Below are positions 44,081 to 53,480 of a DNA stretch of 64,000 nt, in pieces. This DNA is from Agapetus fuscipes (taxonomy: Eukaryota > Arthropoda > Insecta > Trichoptera > Glossosomatidae). Numbering within the stretch: the first letter of the stretch is position 1; every line of letters begins with the position of its first letter. Made by a program: the position numbers and the translations under genes. The DNA is taken from assembly GCA_951799405.1 (NCBI GenBank), contig OX637344.1, positions 1,364,001 to 1,428,000 of the forward strand, written 5' to 3'. Under the pieces are notes generated by a model. That model saw only the letters and a list, made by a program, of their open reading frames with translations. It made no database searches and was not told the origin of the DNA.

Positions 44081-44163
44081 CTAATCTAAATCTAAATCTA
44101 AGCTGCAAAGATATGTATCATTTGAGATTCATATTAAATGCATTCCCACAAGCAGACATGCAT
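44081..44163 (-). mobile_element. SINE A tail fragment
   Basis: CTAATCTAAATCTAAATC, GATTCATATTAAATGCATTC. Confidence 0.78.
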
Positions 44164-44583
44164 TATTATAATGTTATAAGTCGGTAAATATAGCTGACAC
44201 AGGATTCCCAAATTGAAAACTTACCGTTATAACTTAAACGAAAACTAATACGTTAATGAGGTGTGCTGTTTTAATTTTCATTAAATTTTTAGTAAACGCT
44301 GTGGGTGAATTGAAACTTAAGGTTGTATGTTTGTGGTACAGGATGTAAGTATGGTTGACACGGGCTTTCAGGTTTACAGGAAATTGCATTTAGTTTTACT
44401 GCCGCCTTGAGAGTAAGCCACGCGTATGCCATGCAGTGTGCACTCTCAATATGCACTTTAAAACTAAGTGTATGAGGGATTAGGTGACCACCTGAATTAT
44501 TGATTGCTCCATAGTCTACTGGTTAACACTGCAGAGTGCAGATCAAAACGTATATCGACGGTTCGTCTTCTCCAGTTTCAATC

Positions 44584-44905
44584 CTAGGATTGGCTTGCAG
44601 CAATTTTTTTCATACTTCTCCTCCATTCCTCCCTGTCTTGTGCGGCTCTTTTAAGGTCTGCATATGATGAGCAGCGCGCGTCCACCAACAGGTCCTCCAG
44701 GTATTCTTGGCGTGGGCGTCCCCTAGAGTTGGTCCCCTCGGTCATCCCCTCCATTACGGCATGCAAGAGACCTTCTTGTCGCATTACATGGCCGATCCAT
44801 CTTGCACGCCTTTCGGACAAAGTCCTGAGCAGGTGCCTTCCTCCTTGCATTCTTTGGAGAACCTCCTCATTTGTGGTGTGGTCTCTCCAGGACGGTCAAG
44901 GCGCG
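44584..44905 (-). pseudogene. LINE U: RTE-like reverse transcriptase C-terminus
   Basis: Reads TTNEEVLQRM, RRARWIGHVMRQEGLLHAVM, GRPRQEYLEDLLVDA, ending REEWRRSMKKIAASQS and a stop at about 44584. The (R/K)WIGHVMR then GRPR then W order is the standard C-terminal tail of RTE-like elements. 5'-truncated. The frame is open across about 105 codons, so it is not very old. Confidence 0.7.
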
Positions 44906-44987
44906 TTATAAAGTTAAATCTGCCGTTTTTGTTTCTTACACTTTATGGTCTTACAAAAAAGTCAAGCATCTTAATTAATTATTTATC

Positions 44988-45295
44988 TTAATTATAAAGC
45001 TTGAACAAAATATATAACTTAAGAATTGCTACCACAAAAAAATATTTAAAAAAACGCGTAATTTTTACATTTTTAGCTTTTTTTCGTGTGTGCTGCATTT
45101 CGATTTTTTTTTTTTTTGCTTTTTAATTACAGAACTATACATTGCTTATCTTCCGAACTTAACATTTTTTTATAATGTCAATAGTTTTCGAGTAAATATG
45201 GAAAACAAGCACACAAAAAAAAGCTAAAAATGTAAAAAATGTTTTTTTGTGGTGGCAATTCTTAAGTTATATATTTTGTTTAAGCTTTATAATTA
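44988..45295. repeat. Fold-back element P
   Basis: Arms of about 105 bp begin TTAATTATAAAGCTT and include ATATATAACTTAAGAATTGC and TTTTTACATTTTTAGC, mirrored on the right. Confidence 0.8.
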
Positions 45296-45510
45296 ACAAT
45301 AATAAATTGCACAGAATCTGCACTCGACTTTCTTGCAAAAATTAACCCACTGTATGACGTATGTAAAGCTATAATCATCTACCAGCTTATGCAGTTTCAA
45401 TGAAAATATAATATATCGATAATAAATCAATTTTATTCCACAGCGGTGTGTACCTGCATACCCGTGCGAGTATGGAAATAGCCATATAAATTCTTAAGTG
45501 AATAAAAAAT

Positions 45511-45611
45511 ATTTGGATGATTTATTTGGTGAGCGCCGTTTTGTGTGAATCACACCTCAAGAGTCCTCTGCGAGGTTGGTCTTCTCTGGAAAAAGCGCCA
45601 ATTACACAAGA
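45511..45611 (-). mobile_element. SINE B1 3' fragment
   Basis: TTTGGATGATTTATTTGG, CACACCTCAAGAGTCCTC. Confidence 0.75.
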
Positions 45612-45615
45612 AAGA

Positions 45616-46550
45616 TCCTCGACTAATAGGTTGGTATGAAGCTGATTTCTGTACTGTACTGTACTGTATCCTGCCACCGTTTCATTAGGGGTGGCCGGTA
45701 CCTCCGCAGATGCGCCTCCACTTTTTGCTGTCATCACCTTTTTCATACATACTCTTCTCTTATTCTCACTCTGCAGGATCCATTCTTTCGCAATCTCACC
45801 TATTTGGTCTAACCATTCTTTCCTCAGCCTTCCCCTTCCACGCTTTCCTCTGACATTTCCTTTGTACACTTTCTTCATTAGTTGTTCATTATCCATTCTT
45901 TCAAGATGTCTGAACCATCTCATCGTACTTTTTTGTACTTTCATTCTCATATTCTCTTTTATACCACACTCGTTCATCACTCAAGCATTACGTACTCTAT
46001 CACTCAGTGTCTTTCCAGCCATTGCTCTCAGGTAAGCCATTTCAACCGTACTTACATACTTTACTCAGCTCACATTCATTAAGCCTCACTTCCACCAACC
46101 AATATGCCATTGTGGACCGCCGATCTCATATTCTTCGTAAGTTTCCTATTCCTTGTAATGCTTCCAATCGTTTCCATTACACTTCTTCCTCTACTAGCGC
46201 GCTTTTCCAATTATTTCGTCAATTTCGCATTCGACTCAAACTTGCTTCCCAGATAATCAAATTCTTTCACGACCTCCACTCTTTTTTCATTCAGTCTTAT
46301 CTCAATTTTCTCGCATTTCTCAGTCCTCCTAAAGTGTAAAAAATAATTCACTTTGTTAATGTCACCCCTGTTTCAAGGAAGGTCGGCAAGAGTTGCAGGT
46401 TGTATGTTCATTTGAGATTTGGTTTTAATTTGTAAGTACAAATTCAGCATTCGTAAGCGCGAACTTACACGTACCTGTTTGCGGGCATGCATTTCATATT
46501 AGTTTTGAATGTTTATATTTCATTGCAACTTATATTCTAGATTATTATAG
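45616..46550 (+). mobile_element. SINE A split by LINE R
   Basis: 5' end at 45616-45651 (CTCGACTAATAGGTTGG), remainder at 46334-46550 (GTAAAAAATAATTCACTTTG to ATTCTAGATTATTATAG). Confidence 0.78.
45652..46333 (-). pseudogene. LINE R: longest copy of the RTE-like C-terminus
   Basis: The minus strand reads EKIEIRLNEKRVEVVKEFDY (RT thumb), then a decayed stretch, then MRWFRHLERMDNEQLMKKVY, RGKRGRGRLRKEWLDQIGEI and KRRVCMKKVM, ending near the 3' tail of ACAGT repeats (plus strand GTACTGTACTGTACTGTA). Frames change at least once. It is inserted in a SINE A copy. Confidence 0.75.
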
Positions 46551-47593
46551 ATGGTCATTGAACCCTTCTGTATGCAAACTAGGACTTGTATGGTGGGTAA
46601 ACTTTTTAGTTATATTTTGAAAAAGTAACGACTGATTATTATTGGTATTTATAAAATTTTAAGAATAGCAGCCTTTTATCTATTTTTAAGCCTTTGACTA
46701 CCAAGAAAATTGCTAATACATTTTGTATGGAAAATTTTCACTTTGTATGGCGGCTATACTTTTGATTCACTTTTTGGAAAAAATAATGATGGCAATAAAT
46801 AGTTTATTATTATTGTTTTACATTTTCCCTACATTATTTTTTTATTAACCCTCTAACTGCCGAGAATTTTTCCATTATTTTTTTCTTTTATATGGCAACT
46901 CCCTAAACCGAGATTATGATGAAGAAATTATTATAATTTTTAGATAGCACTATTATATAAATGGATTCACAAAAAAATTAAGAAAAATCGTCGGAGCCGG
47001 TTTTGAGAAAATCGCATTTTAAATTTTCAGCTCTTCGGAAGCCATCTTGAATTTTCAAAAAAGTAAAAAAAAAATGATTACGAATTAAAGTAATAAGCTT
47101 GTTCTTTCTAAAAAATTTAAAGCAAATTTAAATATCTTGCATTTTAATAGGTTTTTGTAATATTTTCGATTTAAAATTTCAGGTCGTGTAAACGGTGCTT
47201 TATATTTATTTTTTCAAAAAATGTTTTTTGTAAATTTGTAGAAATTTATGTTGTCCATAATATTGTAGAAAATTATATTTTTGTTGACCCCTTAACTTTC
47301 GAGAAAATCACAATCGTTTGTTTTTTTCATATGGCAGCCCATAGACACAGATTAGTAAGAGTGTTGCTATAACTAATTTATTAAGTTAAAAATTAATTAG
47401 TGGCAACTCTAAAAATTTAAGAAAAATTCTTGGAGCCGTTTTTGAGAAAAGTGCTATTTTATGTTTTTTTTGTATGGCAGCCATCTTGAATTTTCAAGTT
47501 GGTGTAATGCCATGTTATTCATACTTAATACATGTCCAAAAAAATTGATGTAGCCAAAATTTGGTATCTCTAGGTCTTATACTTTGGAAAGTG
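46551..47593. repeat. Degenerate direct repeat, period about 438 bp
   Basis: GCCATCTTGAATTTTCAA occurs at 47041 and 47479; TATGGCA at about 46891 and 47329; GGAGCCG plus TTTTGAGAAAA at about 46994 and 47432. All are offset by about 438 bp, so 46860-47500 looks like two diverged tandem units. No coding capacity. Confidence 0.6.
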
Positions 47594-47631
47594 ACACACA
47601 CACATACATACATACATACATACATACATAC
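47594..47631. repeat. (CA)n(CATA)n microsatellite
   Basis: Simple repeat immediately 5' of LINE-3. It may be the insertion target or an expansion of it. Confidence 0.9.
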
Positions 47632-48728
47632 ACTTGTGACTGTGTCTCACCTTCCTATTCGCTGATCTCCGGGGTGCCGCAGGGGTCTGTACTGGGACCG
47701 ATCCTGTTTATTTTATACACTGCTGACATTGAGAGTATAGTTGAGAAATGGGGCCTCATTACACATGCATATGCAGATGACTGGCAAATTTACTCTCAGT
47801 GTCAGCCACATATGGCACAAACTCTCAGTAACAGGGTGGCAGCTTGCATTGCGGAGATTGGTGAATGGATGACAAGCAATGGCCTAATCCTTAACATGGG
47901 TAAGACAGAAGTGATGTGGGCGGCTACAACCAGGCGTGATCATCTTTTGACAACTCGAGTACCACTCTCCATTGGGGGAGAGCTGATTCAGCCCTCCGAC
48001 TCAGTCAGACTTCTAGGAGTCACACTGGATCGGAACCTCACAATGGGAGAGCAATTGAACTTGACTGTATCTTCCTCATTTTTTGAACTTCGCCAGATAA
48101 AGGCGATCAGGAGATGTTTACCGTCGGGAGCAGTCAAGACCCTGGTTAATGCCTTTGTGATGTCACGAGTTGACTATTGCTCAACGCTGTACATAGGTCA
48201 GCCGAAAAAGCAGTTCAACCGTCTTCAGTCTGTGCTGAATTCAGCGGCAAGACTCATATTCGGGATGTCTAAATTTACTCGCATTACTCCATTGTTAGGG
48301 AAACTGCATTGGCTTCGTTTTCCGGAGAGGGTGGTCTACCGTGTTTGTCTGATGGTGTATAAGGCTGTAAATGGTACAGCTCCTTCATATTTGGCTGACA
48401 TGTTTACACCCGTTGAGAGGGATTTGAGGCGCCAAACGCTCAGATCTGCAGGGGATGGCGTGGTGGACTTGGTTCAGCCACACCGTCAGACACGCACTAA
48501 TTTTGGGGACCGTGCTTTCCGGTTTGCGGGACCAATGGAGTGGAACAGACTGCCACCTAATGTGAGGAAGGCAAAGACTGTTGGTGTCTTTAAAGGAGCA
48601 CTAAAGACACATCTTTACAAGAAATCTTATCCGTGATTTGAGAGGGCCCTTGAGGTGTGACACACACAAAAACGGCGCTCTTTAATTATGTGTACATTAA
48701 AATAAATTATCCTTATATATATATATAC
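47632..48728 (+). mobile_element. LINE-3 insertion with SINE-B-like 3' end
   Basis: 5'-truncated copy starting right after a CA/CATA microsatellite. It ends with a short 3' UTR containing CTTGAGGTGTGACACACAC and AATTATCCTTATATATATA. Both blocks are closely matched in SINE B1 copies, which have CTTGAGGTGTGATACACAC and AATAAATCATCCTAAT. The TA-repeat tail is about 14 bp. Confidence 0.8.
47638..48636 (+). CDS. LINE-3: 3' part of a CR1/L2-type reverse transcriptase (5'-truncated)
   Basis: The ORF opens at 47584, but the first 18 or so residues are translated microsatellite. True homology begins near SLISGVPQG. Visible motifs are SGVPQGSVLGPILF, the catalytic YADD, LNMGKTEVMW, VRLLGVTLD, SRVDYCSTLY, RLQSVLNSAARLI, and a C-terminal block with ITPLLGKLHWL and FAGPMEWNRLPP that is characteristic of CR1/L2-group elements. 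The endonuclease and N-terminal RT blocks are missing, the usual 5' truncation of target-primed insertions. The remaining 330 codons are open, so the insertion is fairly young. Its 3' UTR matches the 3' end of SINE B (see Findings). Confidence 0.85.
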   Translation, partial: DCVSPSYSLISGVPQGSVLGPILFILYTADIESIVEKWGLITHAYADDWQIYSQCQPHMAQTLSNRVAACIAEIGEWMTSNGLILNMGKTEVMWAATTRRDHLLTTRVPLSIGGELIQPSDSVRLLGVTLDRNLTMGEQLNLTVSSSFFELRQIKAIRRCLPSGAVKTLVNAFVMSRVDYCSTLYIGQPKKQFNRLQSVLNSAARLIFGMSKFTRITPLLGKLHWLRFPERVVYRVCLMVYKAVNGTAPSYLADMFTPVERDLRRQTLRSAGDGVVDLVQPHRQTRTNFGDRAFRFAGPMEWNRLPPNVRKAKTVGVFKGALKTHLYKKSYP

Positions 48729-48956
48729 AGACGGACGTTTTTGAAAGATAGATGAATAGATAGATAGATGAAAATCTCGAAATTTTTTTTTCACACCAAA
48801 TCATAACTTTCTTTTATAGCCTTCGGCTATAGCAAGAAAGTAAAAAATAATAAACATGCTTGATTTTTTTCATTACTGTAACTAATTTGCTAAAACCATA
48901 AAGTGTAAGAAATAATAACGCCAGATTTAGCTTTATAACGCGACTTAATTGACGGT
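48729..48956. other. Spacer with a scrap of fold-back M
   Basis: GATAGATGAATAGATAGATA at about 48748. At 48890-48955 AACCATAAAGTGTAAGAA matches family M in reverse. Confidence 0.4.
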
Positions 48957-49240
48957 TGGACTGGTGGCGTAGTCCAGTGGCAACACTTCGGTCTCGTAAA
49001 TGGAAGATTGTGGATTCAGATCCCGACGGAGCATAAAAAATATACCATTTTTGTTTCCAAATATGCTCTTCGCTGGATTGAAAAAAATCATAAAAACCTG
49101 TACCAAAATCACTATAGGTCTTTGGTAAAGTTATATTATTTTTTTAATCCAGCGAGAATTTTATGCTTCGCTGGGATTCAAACCCTCTGCTTTCGCATCA
49201 TGAGCTCAAAGCGTTAACCATTAGACTACAAACCGGCCAA
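48957..49240. mobile_element. SINE B double-headed fold-back
   Basis: A plus head (TAGTCCAGTGGCAACACTTC) and a second, minus-sense head (GGGATTCAAACCCTC, CATTAGACTACAAACCGG) face each other about 150 bp apart. The two heads are not identical, so this looks like two insertions or a template switch between subfamilies. Confidence 0.7.
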
Positions 49241-49273
49241 ATGTCCCTCGCATAGTTTTAAGACAATCTATTC

Positions 49274-49519
49274 CAATCTAATCTAATCTAAGTTGTAAAG
49301 ATATTTAACATTGGGGATTCACATAACATGCATTCTCACAAGCAGACACGTACAAGGTCGCGATTGCATGTGAACTTACAACATAAAAACCAAATCTCAA
49401 ATGGGCATACACCCAGCAACTACTGCCGACCTTCCCTGAAACAGGGGTGACATTGGCAAAGTGAGCCATTTTCTACAGCATGGGTGGTCAGCCGCATACC
49501 AATCTATAAGTCAAGGAAG
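49274..49519 (-). mobile_element. SINE A, full length
   Basis: CAATCTAATCTAATCTAAG at left, CTATAAGTCAAGGAA at right. Confidence 0.87.
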
Positions 49520-49879
49520 ACAATAAATACTTAATGTGCTCTGTACACAGTACAGTTTTAAGCAGCAATCTCCGCAGGTGGGTAAGCGAGTGAATACTGC
49601 AGGCGAGCGTTTGTCGTCAGTCACTTTCTAAGGGTTCAACGCTTTTGAAATGGAGGTTGGACCTTATGCAGACGCGGCATGAATAATAAAACCAAACCCC
49701 TAGGAGGGAGGAGGTACAGATTTCTCAAAGCTCTGGAGTACCTTTAAGCTTCAAGCATGTAAATCATAGCTGGGGTATTGAAATCAGTACAAGGCACTTT
49801 CTTTCAATCAAGAATGCAGTTCAAAAATTGATTATTTTGATATTGTTATGATTTACGGGCTAATTTTTTTTCACCTGCA
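49520..49879. other. No recognised feature
   Basis: Mixed sequence; nothing recognised. Confidence 0.35.
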
Positions 49880-50135
49880 GTACCTACTCAGTTGGGGTCT
49901 CCCCACTCCCCGCTTGGACATCCTGGGCTGCCACTGGACACTCCTTTTCGGCCACCTGCCATGGTCCTGCCTTGCGACGTGACCAGCCCAGCGCCAATTT
50001 AAGCAGGCCACTCGCTGTATGACATCAGTGACACCAGTGCGTCTACGGATCTCCCGGTTTGGAACCCTGTCTCTGAGGCTGATTCCCAGCATCCTCCTTA
50101 CAATGGCTCTTTGGCACGTCCTCAGTCTGTTGGAG
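49880..50135 (-). pseudogene. LINE T second copy, RTE-like C-terminus
   Basis: Reads LRTCQRAIVRRMLGISLRDR, VPNREIRRRTGVTDVIQRVA, CLNWRWAGHVARQDHGRWPK, RMSKRGVGRPQL. Open and closely related to 8970-9715, but uninterrupted and truncated at both ends. Confidence 0.75.
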
Positions 50136-50819
50136 ATATGAAGATAGCAAACCAAAATAACATCCTAAAAGTATGTTACTATAATTAATCATCGATTTGT
50201 TTTTCTATCATTTTTTTCATGCTTATTAGTTGAAAAAAAGTCTCGCGAAAACAAAAAATATTCGTTGGTTTTGAATCCCTTTGAAAGAAAAGATAAAAAT
50301 AATAATATTCATTGAATCTTTAGTAAAAAAAAACATTAAAAAACGGAAAAAAACATTGTGTGTTTTTTTGTGGAAATTTTAATGTTTGTAAAAACCATTT
50401 CTCGAGAAAGCCTTCTGTTTGTAATGCTCGCTTTGGGGATGTAGAATTGTACTACCGAGAAAAGATACTCATCGCTTCTTTATAAAAGAGGTCACTTGAT
50501 AACAAAGATCAGCGCTGTTACGAAGAAACGAAAAAAAAACTAAATCCTAAGTGTTTTTTATTCAGAGACCGGATCTTTCAAAAGGTGGGCACTAAAAAGG
50601 CTTTCACGGGGCAGAAAAAAATCTGTCTGAGGCACTGGCTTTTTAATGTTTCAACCTGAGCTGGCGTTTATGACCGAGAGAGATTTACAACTTGCGACCA
50701 CCCCTTAATGTGGCGAAGGGAAAGGGGTGGTAATTTGAAAAAAAACGTGCTTTCGGGAAATGCTTGAAATTTGTTTTTGTAATTTTACGGGTATACCCAA
50801 AAAAAAACTCATTACAATT
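50136..50819. other. No recognised feature
   Basis: A-rich runs; no repeat family or gene recognised. Confidence 0.4.
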
Positions 50820-51058
50820 TTGTCATAATGCTCACTGTTTTGAGACTCGCTTGATTATGTTTATAATTATGTTTTGCTTTTTTCTTTTCCTCTCACAGAC
50901 TTTTCTCAGCTTTTTCTGATGTTTTTCTTATGTTGTAAATAATTATAATAGAAGGAGAAAACATCACATGGCAAAACATCACATACCTACAACAGAACAT
51001 ACCATTAACATGAAAAAAGCATCACGAGGCAAAACATCAAAAACATTTATTTTGCTTC

Positions 51059-51130
51059 CACATGCCATATGCGACTCCTTCGAAGATAACGCGGTAAGAA
51101 GTTGCTCTTTATATGTAACTAAGTTAGGTT
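51059..51130 (+). mobile_element. SINE C 3' fragment
   Basis: CACATGCCATATGCGACTCC, GATAACGCGGTAAGAAGTTG. Confidence 0.72.
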
Positions 51131-51174
51131 TTTTTTAACTAATAATGATAAGTTTTACCAAATAATATATACAT

Positions 51175-51397
51175 CATCATCATCATCATTGGCACGACAA
51201 CCCGGGGTGGGTCTTGGCCGCCCTCAGCAACCGCTGCCAGCGCTGTCTATCCAGCGTCTTCCTCCTCCAGTCCCACATTCCCACTGAACGGCAATCCGCC
51301 ACCACTCCATCCAGCCATCTTGAACGTGGTCTTCCCACTGTCCGGCGTCCCTCCGGGTTTGTCATCACAATCGTCTTCTCCAGGCTCCGTAGCTCCT
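51175..51397 (-). pseudogene. LINE V: short 5'-truncated RTE-like insertion with (ATG)n tail
   Basis: Reads MTNPEGRRTVGRPRSRWLDG then WDWRRKTLDRQRWQRLLRAA and a stop. 3' tail of GAT/ATG repeats. A perfect 15-bp duplication AAATAATATATACAT flanks it (51160-51174 and 51398-51412), the hallmark of target-primed insertion. It is only 223 bp long. Confidence 0.85.
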
Positions 51398-51620
51398 AAA
51401 TAATATATACATGAATTCCATTTTCTGATGTTTTCCCTCTATCACTATTTTTTCATGCCGTTTATGATGTTTTCTGTTTTGTAATGTGTTAGTTTTTCAT
51501 GTGGCGTTCATGGTATGTTCTGTTTTGGGTATGTGATGTTTTTTCATTGTGATGTTCTGCCATGTGTTTTTCTGTCATGTGTTGTTGTGTCACTGTGTCA
51601 TTCTATCATGGAACCGTAGA

Positions 51621-52034
51621 TCACATTTTAATTACTAATCTTATTATATTAGAAATGTAATTTTTTTAAATACCGGCAAATTTGGGAGCAAAATCTTAAT
51701 ATATTCCATTACCTTTTAAACGTATGTAATGTCCTAGTCATTTTGATTTATCTGCAAATCGTTTGCTTGTGGCTTGGACATGATTCGACTTTAAATACGA
51801 CCTTCTTCATATTCAAAGACGATTCCAACAACCGCTTACTCGTGATCAAATCAAAATCTCATAACAACTGCCTATTTAATCATAACTTGAACCCATTATT
51901 TTAGTTTTTTGAATAAGTGGCCCAGGAAAAGGACAAGATGAGACCGGAATAGAAATGTAAAAGGGCCAGACTGACGTAATCTGGGATCGGACGCGACTGA
52001 AAAGGGATCATATTTATTTTTTACTTACCTACAT
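51621..52034. other. No recognised feature
   Basis: Nothing recognised. Confidence 0.4.
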
Positions 52035-52325
52035 TGTATACTCAGGCCCGGATCAAGGGCGGTTCGAGCGGTGTGATTGAAACAGGGCCCCCGCGTCCTA
52101 GGGGGGGACCCAAGACGTTTTAGAAAAAATAAACTGTACTTAATAATAGTATTATAAATGAAATTGGTTCTGGAGCGATATGGAAAAGTTGCTGCTGATG
52201 CCGGAGAGGCCGGACAGAGACTCTTCGTGACGTCACTCTATTGAGAAAATACTGCGAGTGTAAAAATTATGTAGCGCGTCTTGCAAAGTAAAAACTTGAA
52301 GTATTCTTGTTTTGTTGCTTGGTAT

Positions 52326-52560
52326 CCCTTGACTTATAGGTTGATATGAGGCTGACTACCCATGCTGTAAAAAAATGTTCAATTGATCAATCGCCAAAAG
52401 TTTCTGGGCTCCTGGTTATTTGAGGTTTGGGTTTTGAATTACAAGTACACATTTAGCATTTGTAAGCGAGAAATTACACGTGTCTGTTTGAAAACATGCA
52501 TTGAATATGAACTTTAAGTGATAATATGACTTGGCAACTTAAATTAGATTAGATAAGATT
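52326..52560 (+). mobile_element. SINE A inside hAT-2, internally deleted
   Basis: CCTTGACTTATAGGTTGATA to CAACTTAAATTAGATTAG. Part of the CACCCCTGTTTCAGGG block is missing. Confidence 0.82.
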
Positions 52561-52734
52561 CTTTAACTTATGCTTCCGGAACCAAAGACGCCCCTGGCGA
52601 CTTGTATGAAATTGTATAAAAAATATTTTAACTTTATTTCATCTGTATTTCTACATAATTATTATGTTTTTACAAAAAGGATAGGATGAAGTTTCCTCCA
52701 ACAAATGTCAAAGATCTCGAGATTTTTTTAATCT

Positions 52735-52765
52735 GAGGAGTCTCCCAAACAGGATTCTTAAAAAG
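52735..52765 (+). mobile_element. SINE B2 3' scrap
   Basis: GGAGTCTCCCAAACAGGATTC then A-rich. Confidence 0.5.
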
Positions 52766-53070
52766 ACATTTAAAACGCCGCGCCGTCAGTAATAGTTTTG
52801 GTTCTGAATAGGTACCTACCTATATTTTTTATCATGGAGGACGGGGTTTTTTAGATGAGGGCTTGGGGCCCCTCGACTGATCCCCGCACCAGGGCCCCCA
52901 GTGGTCTTGAGCCGGGTCTGTGTATACTACTTAATATATAGGGACGCGTATGAGAGAAGTTATCCGTATCAAATCCAAATTGTTGTAGGCCTCAAGGGAG
53001 TGAAAAAATACAACAAAAATATATTATTCATCATGGAAAAAATTGTATTCAAATACGAGTAAATATAATG

Positions 53071-53470
53071 CCCCTTGGTTAAAGGTTCGTATGAGGCTGA
53101 CCACCCATAATGTAAAAAAAATGTTCACTTTGGCCATGCCCCCCCTGTTTTAGGAAATGGTAACAGGGCTTACAGGGTATATGATCTTTTCAAATTATTT
53201 CGGTTATTTTGCAGGTTTATATGCAGCATGTGTAAACGTGACCTTACACGTATCTGCTTGTGGGCGTGCACAAAATATTAATCTGTATGAGTTTTAGGCT
53301 TACACGGCCGGCTGATGATGCTGGAGTGATGTTTTCCGGGATCTGTTGCCGTGGTCTGTGGGAGCTGGAGCTTCCGTAGCTTCGGAAGCTCCAGCTCCCA
53401 CAGACCACGGCAACAGATCCCGGAAAACATCACTCCAGCATTAATCTGTATGTTATAAAACGCTTCGAGT
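53071..53470 (+). mobile_element. SINE A, diverged, interrupted by a hairpin insertion
   Basis: Left part 53071-53289 (GTATGAGGCTGACCACCCAT, TGTAAACGTGACCTTACACG). The tail side continues after 53440. Confidence 0.75.
53290..53439 (+). mobile_element. 150-bp insertion ending in a perfect 57-bp hairpin
   Basis: Flanked by the 13-bp duplication ATTAATCTGTATG (53277-53289 and 53440-53452). Arms 53320-53376 and 53383-53439 are exact reverse complements with a 6-base loop. About 30 bp of unique sequence precedes the hairpin. The source sequence is not elsewhere in the window. Confidence 0.9.
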
Positions 53471-53480
53471 ACTCTTATAC

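Larger units (their letters stand above)
42985..44340 (+). repeat. Tandem array of a ~190-bp unit (family I), interrupted three times
   Basis: The word CGGTAAATATAG follows TTATAA at about 43149, 43906 and 44176, each time followed by TGACACAG, then ACCGTTA/TACGTTA, AACTAA(T)ACGCT, GGTGT(A/G)CT, TTTTCATGCAT and AACGTAAT. After removing the inserted SINE B2, MITE D and SINE A fragment, the spacing is about 185-200 bp. Scraps of the unit are scattered elsewhere in the window. Confidence 0.7.
50940..51620. repeat. Inverted pair of ACATCACATG-word repeats (family K)
   Basis: Plus-sense words at 50950-51045 (AACATCACATGGCAAAACAT, AACAGAACATACCATTAACA) are mirrored at 51415-51615 (CATGGTATGTTCTGTTTTGG, ATGTGATGTTTTTTCATTG). 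The centre holds a SINE C scrap and the LINE V insertion. The word style also resembles the end of the window (63810-64000). Confidence 0.6.
52043..52920. mobile_element. Non-autonomous hAT element (hAT-2), 878 bp
   Basis: Perfect 8-bp duplication TGTATACT (52035-52042 and 52921-52928). Termini CAGGCCCGG and CCGGGTCTG. GC-rich subterminal parts (GGGGGGGACCC, GGCCCCTCG). A SINE A sits inside. No transposase recognised. Confidence 0.9.
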
